NCBI RefSeq assembly: GCF_021654775.1
Contig: NZ_AP025343.1
Location: 5,237,501 to 5,301,500, forward strand
Direction of reading: 5' to 3'
Source: Paenibacillus azoreducens
Lineage (GTDB): Bacteria; Bacillota; Bacilli; Paenibacillales; Paenibacillaceae
Length of the DNA stretch: 64,000 bases
The notes under the pieces are model-generated. The model had not been told where the DNA came from. It did not search any database and saw nothing but the letters and a program-made list of their open reading frames with translations. The translations under genes and the position numbers were made by a program. Of this stretch, positions 8,484 through 18,088 are shown one piece after another. Position 1 is the first letter of the stretch. The number at the start of each line of letters is the position of its first letter.

Positions 8484-11093
8484 TTATTCACCGCCTACGT
8501 GATAGCTCTGCGGCTGAAGCTGCAGGCCGTCCACGGCTACCGCCGTTTGGTTGTAATTAATGGTTACGCTGACTCCGTTTTGATAAACCGTGCGGACAAC
8601 GCCGGGCGCAAGCTGCCGATGGGAAGTGATCACTTGGCTCCGAACCTTCGCCAAAACCGGATTCGCCTCCTGATACAGCCGCACGGCTTCATCCAACCAA
8701 TTCCGGTAGCTCAGCGCATATAAATCGTTATAATCCGTGTCCTTGACCTTGGATGCGTCGCTCGCAAACCACTGGTAATACACCGCGGATCCGGTTTCCA
8801 GCGATTTCAGCATGGACAAGCGCGGATTTTGCAATTCGTCCATGTTGTAGGGAGCGCCGGCAAGATCGAAATAGCCATGCAAAGCGATTTGGTAAAAAGG
8901 GATTTCCTCATCCGTAATATTCAGACGGCTGCTTCGCATCGGCGCATTCACGATCGTTTGAGCGAACGGAAGGCTGTAAGCATTGCCGCCCTCCACCATC
9001 AGCGCCCCCGCCTGCTTCTGCAGCACCTCCAGCTCCTTAACCGAAGTTAAAAGCGAATCCTGCCGACTGACCGGATGATCCGGATTAAAATCGGAATGGA
9101 CCTCTCTGCCCAAATCCCGCAGTGACAGCCCAGGTACGCCCAGCTTGGCGTAATCTTTCAAAAAGCCGTTTACCTGCTTGGGCAGCTGCGCCGGCGCCAG
9201 GATATAATGCGAAAATTTGCTGGTATCCTTCGCATGCGTAACGGGATTGTAGCCGTACACTTCCGCCTTGCCCCGGTCAAGCAGCATGGCCGCCCCCGAT
9301 GAGCCTTTGTATTTCTCCAAAAAAGCGGTGTCCGGATAAAATTCAAAGCCGTTTTCCTTCATATATTCAGCCAGCTGCAGAAAGCCCTTTTTGCCTCCCA
9401 AAACCCCGGCGACGGATAAATCTGACGGCGAAGAATGGCGAATGCCCCCGTTGAACCAGCCTACAAACCGAAGATCGATCGCCTTGACTCCCGCGGCTTT
9501 CAGCTGTTCCAAAATCTCTTTCGCTTCGTCAAAGGTCGTTAATGACTCCGTGGACTTGTATGGGATGCCGAGGAAAGATTTGTTTTTGCGGAATGCTCCC
9601 TCAAGCTCCAGCACAAACGGAGCATCGGCCGAAGCTTGGAGCGGCTGCAGCTTGTATTTGCCAGCCAAATAATTCCGGTAAGCCGCCGCCATGCCTGTAT
9701 AATCCGCAGAAGGGCCGGCCAGAAACGCGTATCTGACCTGGAAGTTGCCCTGATATTTCCCTGTTTCGAACATTGGAACCGCACTGGTCTTGGTGCCGGA
9801 GGACAAAGTGTAGTAATCCATGGCCGTCACCTGGAATTTGCTGCTGACCGTGTTGTAAGAGTCGTTGCGCCCGCTGATGTCTGCGGTAATGCTGGCCCCC
9901 GCTTCCCCATCCTCGATGATGCCGAGCAGCGCATGATCGTTTTGCTTCAGGCCGAATACCGGCAGACGGGAAACTTCATTCGTTTGGATTTGCTCCTTGA
10001 CGTCAAAGGTTCCGTTATTGCCGTAAACCGGCAGACTGTAAGGCTCCGCATTCCGTTTATTATTGTTGAGGCGGATCAAAGCGCCCGAACCGTCGGGAAC
10101 GAAAATATATCCCTGCTTGCCGGCATCCGCCGCGCCGAAAAATTTCAAAACCTGCAGCGAAGCGATCGGATAGGCCTTGCTTGCTTTCAGTTCTTTGGCT
10201 GGAACCGATACCACCAAATTGGCGCCGTCGAGGGAATAAACAACGGGAACGGTGAATTCCGCTTCCTCTGATGCGGCCGCTTCGCCGACCCCGTTCTCCT
10301 TGTTGTCACGCGCCGCATCCTCCGCCGTATAACCTGCGGCTTCAAGGACAGCCGACAGTTCCTCCGCCACGTAATCCTGCAATTTCCGCACTTCGTATAC
10401 CTGCTTTTGCTCATTCAAGCGAAACTTGTATTTAACGTCCTCCCGCTGATCCGGATCCTTGATGTTCTCGAGGATTTCCGTTTCAAAACGGTTTTTGCCG
10501 ATCACCTTCGGGATATTGGCAAATGACTTCACCACATTTCCCATCCGATACTCCACGCGGATGCCCTGATCGACAGGCGAAATTTCAAATTGCTTTTTGG
10601 CCACGCTGTCATCGAAGCTGTTGAAGGCATTGATTTGCCCTTTATCGTTATAGTAGGAAAGCAGCACCTGAGCAGACAGCTCGGACTTATAAAGCGGCGA
10701 TGCAATCGGGTCTTCGTCCCGCTGGGCGGGATTGGAGAACCAGATATAACCGCTTGCCTTTTCCTGAACGGCAATTTCCGCCGTTGCTTTGTTCACGTAT
10801 AAGCCGAGCCGATCATTTTCCGCCACTTTCTCCATCGCAGCCAGCGCTTCAATCTCCTGCGGCGTATTGGAAGTTGCCTTGACGGGCTGCTCGGGTACCG
10901 CTTGCATCTCTGGCGCCGCGAAGGCCGGGGGCGAACCCTGCGCCTGTTCCGAAGCAGCGGTTGAGGATATCTGTCCTTGTTCGGGCGCGTCCTTTTCCCC
11001 ACTGTAAACCATGCCGGTTCCTGCCCCCAGAATGCCCGCAGCCAGGAGAGCAGCGCACATGATGCTTGCGGCTTGTTTTGTTCGATTGCCCAC
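8484..11093 (-). CDS. DUF5696-type extracytoplasmic protein of unknown function
   Basis: An 869-residue protein with an N-terminal hydrophobic segment (AASIMCAALLAAGILGAG), so membrane-anchored or secreted. A Glu/Gln/Pro/Ala-rich linker follows, then a large domain. I recognise it as a DUF5696-like protein, from memory of Paenibacillus sugar loci. The middle part (AIDLRFVGWFNGG, FEFYPDTAFLEKY, GLSLRDLGREVHSDF) reads like successive strands of a TIM barrel with conserved acidic and aromatic residues. That hints at a glycoside-hydrolase-like fold, but no catalytic pair can be assigned. GTG 11093 lies seven nt after AAAAGGAGG. ATG 11099 would sit on the ribosome binding site. Its place between an NHL/Yip1 protein and importer permeases points to glycan handling outside the membrane. 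Confidence 0.7.
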   Translation of the reverse strand: MGNRTKQAASIMCAALLAAGILGAGTGMVYSGEKDAPEQGQISSTAASEQAQGSPPAFAAPEMQAVPEQPVKATSNTPQEIEALAAMEKVAENDRLGLYVNKATAEIAVQEKASGYIWFSNPAQRDEDPIASPLYKSELSAQVLLSYYNDKGQINAFNSFDDSVAKKQFEISPVDQGIRVEYRMGNVVKSFANIPKVIGKNRFETEILENIKDPDQREDVKYKFRLNEQKQVYEVRKLQDYVAEELSAVLEAAGYTAEDAARDNKENGVGEAAASEEAEFTVPVVYSLDGANLVVSVPAKELKASKAYPIASLQVLKFFGAADAGKQGYIFVPDGSGALIRLNNNKRNAEPYSLPVYGNNGTFDVKEQIQTNEVSRLPVFGLKQNDHALLGIIEDGEAGASITADISGRNDSYNTVSSKFQVTAMDYYTLSSGTKTSAVPMFETGKYQGNFQVRYAFLAGPSADYTGMAAAYRNYLAGKYKLQPLQASADAPFVLELEGAFRKNKSFLGIPYKSTESLTTFDEAKEILEQLKAAGVKAIDLRFVGWFNGGIRHSSPSDLSVAGVLGGKKGFLQLAEYMKENGFEFYPDTAFLEKYKGSSGAAMLLDRGKAEVYGYNPVTHAKDTSKFSHYILAPAQLPKQVNGFLKDYAKLGVPGLSLRDLGREVHSDFNPDHPVSRQDSLLTSVKELEVLQKQAGALMVEGGNAYSLPFAQTIVNAPMRSSRLNITDEEIPFYQIALHGYFDLAGAPYNMDELQNPRLSMLKSLETGSAVYYQWFASDASKVKDTDYNDLYALSYRNWLDEAVRLYQEANPVLAKVRSQVITSHRQLAPGVVRTVYQNGVSVTINYNQTAVAVDGLQLQPQSYHVGGE

Positions 11094-11114
11094 CTTCATC
11101 CCTCCTTTTGCGGC

Positions 11115-13175
11115 TTACATTCTGAATGAAATTTCTTTGTAAATGGAGCCGACGAAATTGATCATCTGCTGCAGCATGCTGAAGAACAGCACGCCAAGGA
11201 AGATGATGATGCCCATCACGACCAGCGTCAACAGCATCGTCGCAATCGTTTTCCCCGCCGTATATTGATGCACGGTCATCGTCCCCGTAAACAGGAGCCA
11301 GACAAACCAGATCATCGCAATGGCGTTTAACAAATAATAGAAAGAACTCTCATCCGCCGTGATGACATTGCTGTACAGCACCTGCGGGAAATAAATCAGA
11401 ACCAGCGGCAGCAGGGAATAAGCGGTTGCAATCACGATTTCGCTAAACTTCCCTTCCCCGTCCATCAGCGTCGTGAGCGACCAGTTGGCCACGCACCAGA
11501 GCAGGAACGGAAGAACGATATATTTAAGCTCATCCAGGCTGTTCAGCTGCTCGGGATTGTTGAGGTTGATGACAAAGCCGCCCAATTGGCGTTTCACGAT
11601 TGTAGCGATGACAAGCAGTCCGACAATGACACCCGCGACACTGAGCCGGCCTTTGCGCTCGTATTTCATTTCCCAGAAGCCGTTGAATGGATGCACCAGC
11701 GTGTAAAACGGATTGCGGATGATGCCGAATTCGCTATAAAACTGGCCTTTCTTCTTCCTGTTCGCCAGTTTGACGGCGGAAATGACGACCGCGATCGTCA
11801 TGGCTATGACAAGCACGATACCGCCAAAATGCTCGAACACCACTTCCTTGCGGTAGCGTTTAAAGGCTTCCGAATAATATTCGCGGCTGTTGCCCAGCTT
11901 GAAGTAAGTCATGGCTTCGCGGTTGTCGCCCTGCTTCAGCAGCGACTTGCCGATGCCGATGTATGCTACATCGAAATTGGAGTTAAGCTGCAGCACTTTT
12001 CTCCAAGCGGCGGTGGATTGTTCCGTCCTGCCTTCGCTCAGCTCCGTCACCGCGCTGCGGATCAGGCTGCCATAGGTCGTCGGAGCGAATACCGCAAGGC
12101 GGTTATTGTCCTTGTCGACGACGAGCATCCGGTCACCCAGCATCCCGATGGCAACCGGCGTGCGGAAATTCTCCTGTTGGCTGCCGAGGCCGCCGAATTC
12201 ATACAGCAGATTGCCGTCCTTGTCATACGTGAATATGCGTCCCCTTTTGGAATCCAATGCGCTGTACATCCCGCCCTGATCGGCGATCACATCCACAAAA
12301 ATGGAACTTCCGGTCACGCTGCCGCCCTCAAGATTGCCGACATCCCCTTTCGGGGCAAAATAACCTTTGCTGCGCAAAATATCCACGCCTGAAGGATTAA
12401 GATGTTTCAGCGGCTGATCGGAATCCTCCTCCGATGTGGAGGTATAAATAAAGCCGTTATCATCGAGATCCAGATTGTTAAACTCGATCGGAATAAACTG
12501 CTGCATCTGCTCGCGCTGGGCTTTGGTCGAGATCCGTTTCCAAAAGAGGTCGACTGGGCTGAATTTGACGCGGTTGGTACCGATAAAACCGTTAAATCCC
12601 CCATCCGCATCGAATTCCATAATTCCTTCATAGCTTCCCTGGCTGATCACATACATCCGTTTGGCCTTGTCTATCGCCAGTTTGACCGGAAGATACTGAA
12701 AACCCGGGCGCAGCAGCGTCGATTTCGGCTCGTTTATGATCCGCACCAGCTTTCCGCTGCGGTCCAGCTCGACAATGCGGCGGTTGTCCGTATCCGCGAT
12801 ATACACATGCCCGTCCGGATCGGCGAAGACGCCCTGCGGCTGGCTTAGGCTATCTTTTTGGCCCGCGTTTTGAAAATCAGTGAACACCCCATCCACTTGC
12901 AGATTCCGGTTCAAAACGATAATCCGGTTATTGCCGGTATCCGCAATGTATATCCGTCCGTCTTTGCCTGCGTATATGTCCTGCGGGGAGGACAAGGGGC
13001 CAATGCTCCAGTCGTTTCCGTAGAGCACCCGCTCCAGCGCGTAAGCCTCCGGAGCCGGAACCGGAGTTCCCCAAAATGAATAATTGTAGGGGGAATTCCC
13101 CGCCGAAACGGGGGCTGCGGCGATTCCGGAAACCAGAAGCAGCATCATTAGGATTAAAGCCGTCCATCTCTTCAT
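11115..13175 (-). CDS. NHL beta-propeller / TPR / Yip1-domain membrane protein
   Basis: A multidomain protein of about 686 residues. A signal peptide (MKRWTALILMMLLLVSG, cleaved near SAG) leads into NHL-type repeats over roughly residues 55-370, for example GRIYIADTGNNRIIVLN and GHVYIADTDNRRIVELD. A TPR-like helical stretch follows (about 380-440: AAWRKVLQLNSNFDVAYIGIG), then one TM segment, and a C-terminal Yip1-like domain with about five TM segments (about 490-686). The propeller should face outward and the Yip1 part should lie in the membrane. ATG 13175 has GGGGGG at 7-nt spacing; the ATG two codons earlier is too close. Function is unknown. A scaffold for the two importers is an inference from context. 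Confidence 0.75.
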   Translation of the reverse strand: MKRWTALILMMLLLVSGIAAAPVSAGNSPYNYSFWGTPVPAPEAYALERVLYGNDWSIGPLSSPQDIYAGKDGRIYIADTGNNRIIVLNRNLQVDGVFTDFQNAGQKDSLSQPQGVFADPDGHVYIADTDNRRIVELDRSGKLVRIINEPKSTLLRPGFQYLPVKLAIDKAKRMYVISQGSYEGIMEFDADGGFNGFIGTNRVKFSPVDLFWKRISTKAQREQMQQFIPIEFNNLDLDDNGFIYTSTSEEDSDQPLKHLNPSGVDILRSKGYFAPKGDVGNLEGGSVTGSSIFVDVIADQGGMYSALDSKRGRIFTYDKDGNLLYEFGGLGSQQENFRTPVAIGMLGDRMLVVDKDNNRLAVFAPTTYGSLIRSAVTELSEGRTEQSTAAWRKVLQLNSNFDVAYIGIGKSLLKQGDNREAMTYFKLGNSREYYSEAFKRYRKEVVFEHFGGIVLVIAMTIAVVISAVKLANRKKKGQFYSEFGIIRNPFYTLVHPFNGFWEMKYERKGRLSVAGVIVGLLVIATIVKRQLGGFVINLNNPEQLNSLDELKYIVLPFLLWCVANWSLTTLMDGEGKFSEIVIATAYSLLPLVLIYFPQVLYSNVITADESSFYYLLNAIAMIWFVWLLFTGTMTVHQYTAGKTIATMLLTLVVMGIIIFLGVLFFSMLQQMINFVGSIYKEISFRM

Positions 13176-13190
13176 CTGCATGCCCCCCTG

Positions 13191-14063
13191 TTATTCCTTC
13201 AAGCCCGATGTGGACATCGTCTGGATAATGCTGCTCTGCGTCACGATAAACACCGTGATCGGAACGATCATCATAAGCAGCGTAACGGCCGCTACCGGCC
13301 CCGTTCTGACCAGTCCGCCGTTTGCGATTTGCCCGAAAACATAGTCCACCGTCTTCAACTGTTCGCTGTAAATATATTTGTGGCTCGTTACGGAGCCGTT
13401 GGTCCAGAGGCTCTGAAGCGAGAAGATGATCAGCGTCAGCCACGCGGGTCTGACAATAGGCATGACGATCTGCCAGTAAATACGGTACTCGCTGGCGCCG
13501 TCGATTTTTCCCGCTTCAAGCAGGGCATCGGGAATCTGCTCCATGAACTGCTTCATCAGGTAAAGCCCGAGCGTCATGCCGAAAGCAGGCAGCAAAATGG
13601 CCCAATAAGTGTTGATCAAACCCAGGTACGAAATGATCATGTAGTTTGGAACCTGGGTTACATAGGCTGTAAACATAAGCGACAGGACCACGATGCTGAA
13701 CAGCAGCTTCCTGCCGGGGAACCGGATTTTCGCAAGCGGATAGGCCGCTGCGGAAGCCAGAATCACATGGCCTATGGTCCCGATGATCGCGATGAAAAAC
13801 GTATTGAACACATATCTTGAAAACGGCACCCATGAGTCGCTGAAAATGCCGACCAGGTCGGTAAAGTTTTTGAACGTCGGATTGCGCACAAACAGCTTGG
13901 GCGGAAAAGTAAAGATCTCATCGATCGGCTTAAACGCGTTGCTGATCGTGAAAACCAGCGGCAGCGCCATAAAACAGGCCACCCCGCCCAGCAGCAAGAA
14001 CAGCAGCACATCGACGCCCCAGGACCGGTTCAGCCTTTTCGGCATTTTAAGTGTGATTTTCAT
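13191..14063 (-). CDS. Carbohydrate ABC transporter permease (MalG type), pair A
   Basis: A 290-residue CUT1 permease with six TM segments, the EAA loop LEAGKIDGASEYRIYWQ and a MalG-like C-terminus (SIIQTMSTSGLKE). ATG 14063 follows AGGTGAG. It starts two nt after the stop of its MalF-type partner and ends 15 nt before the NHL/Yip1 gene. Pair A lies next to the two solute-binding-protein genes. Pair B lies next to the hydrolases. The two pairs differ clearly in sequence, so they are not a recent tandem duplication. Confidence 0.9.
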   Translation of the reverse strand: MKITLKMPKRLNRSWGVDVLLFLLLGGVACFMALPLVFTISNAFKPIDEIFTFPPKLFVRNPTFKNFTDLVGIFSDSWVPFSRYVFNTFFIAIIGTIGHVILASAAAYPLAKIRFPGRKLLFSIVVLSLMFTAYVTQVPNYMIISYLGLINTYWAILLPAFGMTLGLYLMKQFMEQIPDALLEAGKIDGASEYRIYWQIVMPIVRPAWLTLIIFSLQSLWTNGSVTSHKYIYSEQLKTVDYVFGQIANGGLVRTGPVAAVTLLMMIVPITVFIVTQSSIIQTMSTSGLKE

Positions 14064-14065
14064 CT

Positions 14066-15043
14066 TTACTCACCTACTTTTCCAAGGAGCTTCTGGGTAA
14101 CCAGATTTACGGTCAGCATAATTGTGAACAATACGGTGGCGATCGCAGATGCGTAACCCATTTCAAACCGGATCGTGCCGTAGTCGACCAGATGGGTTAC
14201 AATCGTATGCGCAGCATAATCCACGCTTGGGAAACCGATGAGGTAAATCGAAATCTCCGCGACGGAAAATGCCGAGGCGATCTGGATGACCGCGCCGAAC
14301 ATCAACTGCGGCCGCATGGCGGGCAGCGTAATAAACCACAATTCCTGCCAGCGGTTGCGGATGCCGTCGATGCTGCCCGCCTCGTACATCGTCCGGTCCA
14401 CATTCTGCAACCCGGCGATAAAAGCCAGGAAGGAAGTTCCCAGACTCAGCCATAGCTGAACGAGAATCAAAATCATCAGCACATACCGGGTATCTTGAAG
14501 CCATTGGATCGGCTCCAGGATGAAGCCCCATTTCATTAAAAAAGAGTTAGCGTATCCGTAGGAGTCCCCCGCAAACAGCAGCTGCCAGATCAAATACGTG
14601 TTGCCTGCAATCGAAGGGGCGTACAGAACCAGCGTCAGCACAGCCCGCAGCTTTGGCGGCAATTCATTAATAAGCCAGGCGAACATGAAGCAGGCGATAT
14701 AGCTGATCGGGCCCGTTATAGCCGCAAACAGCATCGTGTTTTTCAAGGCGATTAAAAAGATGTCGTCCTGCACGAATAATCTGGCGTAATTCTGCCAGCC
14801 GATCCAGCGCGGCGGCTCCAAAAGATTGAAATTCGTGAAGCTTAAGACAAGAGATAAAAGCACCGGAATAACCGTAAATGTGCAAAAAATGATAAAGTAA
14901 GGCGCCATCAGCACATAGGCATGCCTGTTTTTTTTCATTTCCGTCCATACCCGCGCGGCCTTGCTGCGGAGCATGCGCCCCGGCTTGCCGCCCGGCATGT
15001 TCGCCCCCGTCAAGACGGGACGGTAAGCCGTTCTTTCCTTCAT
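14066..15043 (-). CDS. Carbohydrate ABC transporter permease (MalF type), pair A
   Basis: A 325-residue CUT1 permease with six TM segments and an EAA-type loop (MYEAGSIDGIRNRWQ). I chose ATG 15043, which has GAGGG seven nt upstream and starts 10 nt after the stop of the upstream gene. The frame is open to 15106 but would then overlap that gene by about 50 nt. The N-terminus has an extended basic cytoplasmic stretch before TM1 (YVLMAPYFIIFCTF), which is common in this subfamily. Confidence 0.9.
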   Translation of the reverse strand: MKERTAYRPVLTGANMPGGKPGRMLRSKAARVWTEMKKNRHAYVLMAPYFIIFCTFTVIPVLLSLVLSFTNFNLLEPPRWIGWQNYARLFVQDDIFLIALKNTMLFAAITGPISYIACFMFAWLINELPPKLRAVLTLVLYAPSIAGNTYLIWQLLFAGDSYGYANSFLMKWGFILEPIQWLQDTRYVLMILILVQLWLSLGTSFLAFIAGLQNVDRTMYEAGSIDGIRNRWQELWFITLPAMRPQLMFGAVIQIASAFSVAEISIYLIGFPSVDYAAHTIVTHLVDYGTIRFEMGYASAIATVLFTIMLTVNLVTQKLLGKVGE

Positions 15044-15053
15044 GGAAGGTCCC

Positions 15054-17999
15054 TCATTTCTCGGTCGGGAGATTAAATTCTTTTCGTTTAAGCGTGATTT
15101 CCTCATTCATCGTCCTAACATAATTGTCCATCGTTTCGCGCGGGTCCTCGCCCTGCACGACGACGCGGCGGAACGCGTTATCGATATTCCGGCCCGTCAG
15201 GTACCCCCCGGGCACTTCCGGAATGCCTTTGACCCACTGCATCTGTTCCTGCAGCTTATGCAAATCCTGCGTCGGCCACGGAAGCTGCGCAAGCGCCTCT
15301 TTATTGGCGGTCGGATAACGCGCCGAAGCGCCCATGCGGATTTCCATTTGCCGCCCGTAGGCGATCTGCGTATCTTTGCCCGTCCACCATTTCATAAATT
15401 CCCATGCGGCATCTTTATTGCCCGCGTGTTTGAACATGACGGTAGCCGATCCGCTGCTGCCCACCTCGCGATGAAGTTTTCCATCCGTGCCAAGCGTTCC
15501 CGGAACGGGCGCAAATGCCCACAGCCCCTTGATTTCCGGCGCAAATACGCTCAGCTTGTTATACATCGTATAATCGACGATGCCGATCGGCATTTCTCCG
15601 GTGCGGAAGCGGTTGGCGAAATCGACCGTGATCGGGAGTTTATAATTAACGTAAAAATCCGTCCACTGCTTAAATTGCTTGATTGCCGTTTCGGAATCGA
15701 GATCGACAGCCATGCCGCCATCTTTGTAAATTTGTCCTTGATTCTGATACAGCAGCATAACGAGGGCCGGATTCGGCGCCATCGTCACGATATCCGTCCG
15801 CACCGTTTCGTTGCCGAAGGAATCCAGCGGCTTTTGCGGCAAGCCGAACTGCAGATTATGCTTTTGCAATACCGGAAGCATGTTATACACGTCATCCCAG
15901 CTTTGCGGCACCTGCAGATGCAGCTCATCCAAAATATCCTTCCTGTAAAATAACATCGGGAAGGTTTGCTGCTCCGGCAGCGCGTAATATGCCCCGCTAT
16001 ATTCATACGGCACAAGCGCGCTTGCATTAAACTGCTCTTTGACACTGCTGAAATCCGGGAAAGACGACAGATCCTGCAGCGCACTTCGGCTGGCGTAGTT
16101 CACCGGCAGATCATTGCCGATCTGCAGCGCCACATCCGGCCCTTTGCCCGCAACGGTCGACGGCAGCAGCACATCCGCCGATACCAGCTTCAGGTTGACA
16201 TGAATTCCGGTTTTTGGCGTGAATTTGTCATCGATCAGCCTTTTGATCACCTGCGCCTGGTCCCTGGCCGAAGTGACCCATACGGTAATGTTCCCGACCG
16301 CTTCATCATTTGAGAAATCATCATAATTTTCAGTGAAAGAAGCGATAAAGGATTGTGTGCCGGATACCAGCTTCAACCACGCCCCCGCTTCAGGATCGGG
16401 CAGCTTGCCGCCTGGCGAGCTAACGATCAAATAATCCAGCGACAGGGGCTGCTCATTCACCGTCAGCATCCATGAACTCAGCGCACCCACATTCGTTTTG
16501 AACGCCTCGACGCGCGACGGCACCGATTCCGGTTTATCCGCCATATCCTGCAGCTGGTATGCAACCGTGCGAATGATCGACGTCCGTTCATCGCTTTCGC
16601 CGGAGGGCCCTTCGATCGCCTTGGCAATCCCGTACAGCTGCTCGCTGGACTCCCGGAATACCCGGGTCATCTCCGGAATCCGCTGCTCCAGATTGTAATC
16701 CCGGAAAGAGTCGGGAACCGTACCGGTGTAGCTGATGATTTTCCGGTACATCGCATTCAGGTCCAGAATGCTGGATTCCACGGAGCGCAGGATCGGGGCG
16801 ATATCCCCGAGCGTAACCTCCATCCGGATCCGGTGTTTTCCCGGCGTCAGATGAACAAGATAAGGTTCCCCCCCATCAGCTCCGATGACTTTCATTTGCC
16901 AGGAGTTGCTGTACGGGAACGTAACCGTTTGCATTTCTTTGAACGGCAGTTGACCGTCTATGTAAATCGAACGAAGCACCGATAAGCCCCGCAAATAGTT
17001 TTGGTGGTTTTTAAAAGCAATCTGGTACAAGCCGTCCTGCGGCACATCCACCTCCCATTCGATCCACTGTCCCGGAAGCCTCCAGGCATACCCGCCCATG
17101 GCGTTATTGCGCAGCTTGGACACATGGTACGGCTCTACGGCCGGATTGGACCGGTCGTTGTAGGGAAGAAGACTCGGCGAAGATTTATATAAAGCCTGCT
17201 CAGCCTGAACCTTAATGAATACATCCGAAGCCGCCTTTACTCCTTCCCGCTCATACCGGGCCGAAACTTCGCCGTAGCTTGGCACGGCGGACGGTTTGGC
17301 CAGCGTGATTTGGCGGATGACAAGCGGCTCTTTGATGGAGGTCAGCGAGAGACTGTGTTTGCCTGCGGAAAAATAAAATAAAAAAGGATCTTCATAAGAG
17401 CCGGTGCTGTCCTTCAAGGTTATTGCCTGCCAGAGATGCTCCTCTACCTGGGTCGGCGTTAAATCATTGCCGCGTCCGTCTTGTTCAAACTCCGATTTTT
17501 CGTTTTTCCACACCCGGTTGAACACCAGGTTTTTTGCTTCCGTAAAAGGAACGGCCCCGTCGATGGCAAGCTCCCGTTCGATATCGGAATCCTTGCCTTG
17601 CTCCGTATACAAATCCAAACGTATGTTATACAGCCCCGCTTGCTTGATATCAACATCCCATGTAATCATGCCCGAATCTGCGGTCAGAACGGATTTGCCG
17701 CTTCGGCCTGCGTGATCCTCCAGCACGGAAACCGTCATGCCGTCCGTTTGGCTGTAGGCCTCCCCGGGAATGACAACATCTTCAGCCGCAAGCGCGGCGC
17801 CTTCATGTTTGGCCAAATACTCTTCATAACCGCCCGCCCTGACGGATGCCTTGATGCCGCGAAGATCCGGCTGCTTCGGCGTTGTCTCGGCCGAGGCTAA
17901 AGCCCCGCGGGAAGCTGGACCCTGCGCAGCTGTAACGATGCCTGCAAAGAGCGCGGCCGCAAGCAATATGGATGCTGCTTTGATGAATGGTCTGTGCAT
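15054..17999 (-). CDS. Giant secreted solute-binding protein with N-terminal carbohydrate-binding-like modules
   Basis: About 981 residues. A signal peptide (about 1-33) has no lipobox cysteine, unlike the neighbouring binding protein. Two beta-sandwich-like modules share the pattern W(D/E)VDxxQxGLYxI, near residues 114-127 (WDVDIKQAGLYNI) and 315-328 (WEVDVPQDGLYQI), as in CBM35-like domains. A helical linker follows (about 420-530). The C-terminal 400 residues, from about 570, are a family 1 extracellular solute-binding protein (ITVWVTSARDQAQVIKRLI onward, GKGPDVALQIGND). ATG 17999 has GGGGGAG just upstream. The frame is open 45 nt further back, without support. It probably captures a polymeric or large oligosaccharide ligand for permease pair A or B. 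That is inference. Confidence 0.8.
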   Translation of the reverse strand: MHRPFIKAASILLAAALFAGIVTAAQGPASRGALASAETTPKQPDLRGIKASVRAGGYEEYLAKHEGAALAAEDVVIPGEAYSQTDGMTVSVLEDHAGRSGKSVLTADSGMITWDVDIKQAGLYNIRLDLYTEQGKDSDIERELAIDGAVPFTEAKNLVFNRVWKNEKSEFEQDGRGNDLTPTQVEEHLWQAITLKDSTGSYEDPFLFYFSAGKHSLSLTSIKEPLVIRQITLAKPSAVPSYGEVSARYEREGVKAASDVFIKVQAEQALYKSSPSLLPYNDRSNPAVEPYHVSKLRNNAMGGYAWRLPGQWIEWEVDVPQDGLYQIAFKNHQNYLRGLSVLRSIYIDGQLPFKEMQTVTFPYSNSWQMKVIGADGGEPYLVHLTPGKHRIRMEVTLGDIAPILRSVESSILDLNAMYRKIISYTGTVPDSFRDYNLEQRIPEMTRVFRESSEQLYGIAKAIEGPSGESDERTSIIRTVAYQLQDMADKPESVPSRVEAFKTNVGALSSWMLTVNEQPLSLDYLIVSSPGGKLPDPEAGAWLKLVSGTQSFIASFTENYDDFSNDEAVGNITVWVTSARDQAQVIKRLIDDKFTPKTGIHVNLKLVSADVLLPSTVAGKGPDVALQIGNDLPVNYASRSALQDLSSFPDFSSVKEQFNASALVPYEYSGAYYALPEQQTFPMLFYRKDILDELHLQVPQSWDDVYNMLPVLQKHNLQFGLPQKPLDSFGNETVRTDIVTMAPNPALVMLLYQNQGQIYKDGGMAVDLDSETAIKQFKQWTDFYVNYKLPITVDFANRFRTGEMPIGIVDYTMYNKLSVFAPEIKGLWAFAPVPGTLGTDGKLHREVGSSGSATVMFKHAGNKDAAWEFMKWWTGKDTQIAYGRQMEIRMGASARYPTANKEALAQLPWPTQDLHKLQEQMQWVKGIPEVPGGYLTGRNIDNAFRRVVVQGEDPRETMDNYVRTMNEEITLKRKEFNLPTEK

Positions 18000-18088
18000 G
18001 GGCTCCCCCTTTCTCTCCGGCGGGTCCCCCGCCCTATAGCTCATGGGGCAGGGGCACTCGCCTTCCGAGTTCTTTAGCTGCCGGGATC

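Noticed and set aside
13774..14455. Plus-strand frames opposite the permease genes
   Set aside because: Antisense to clear CUT1 permeases with EAA loops; no start signals.
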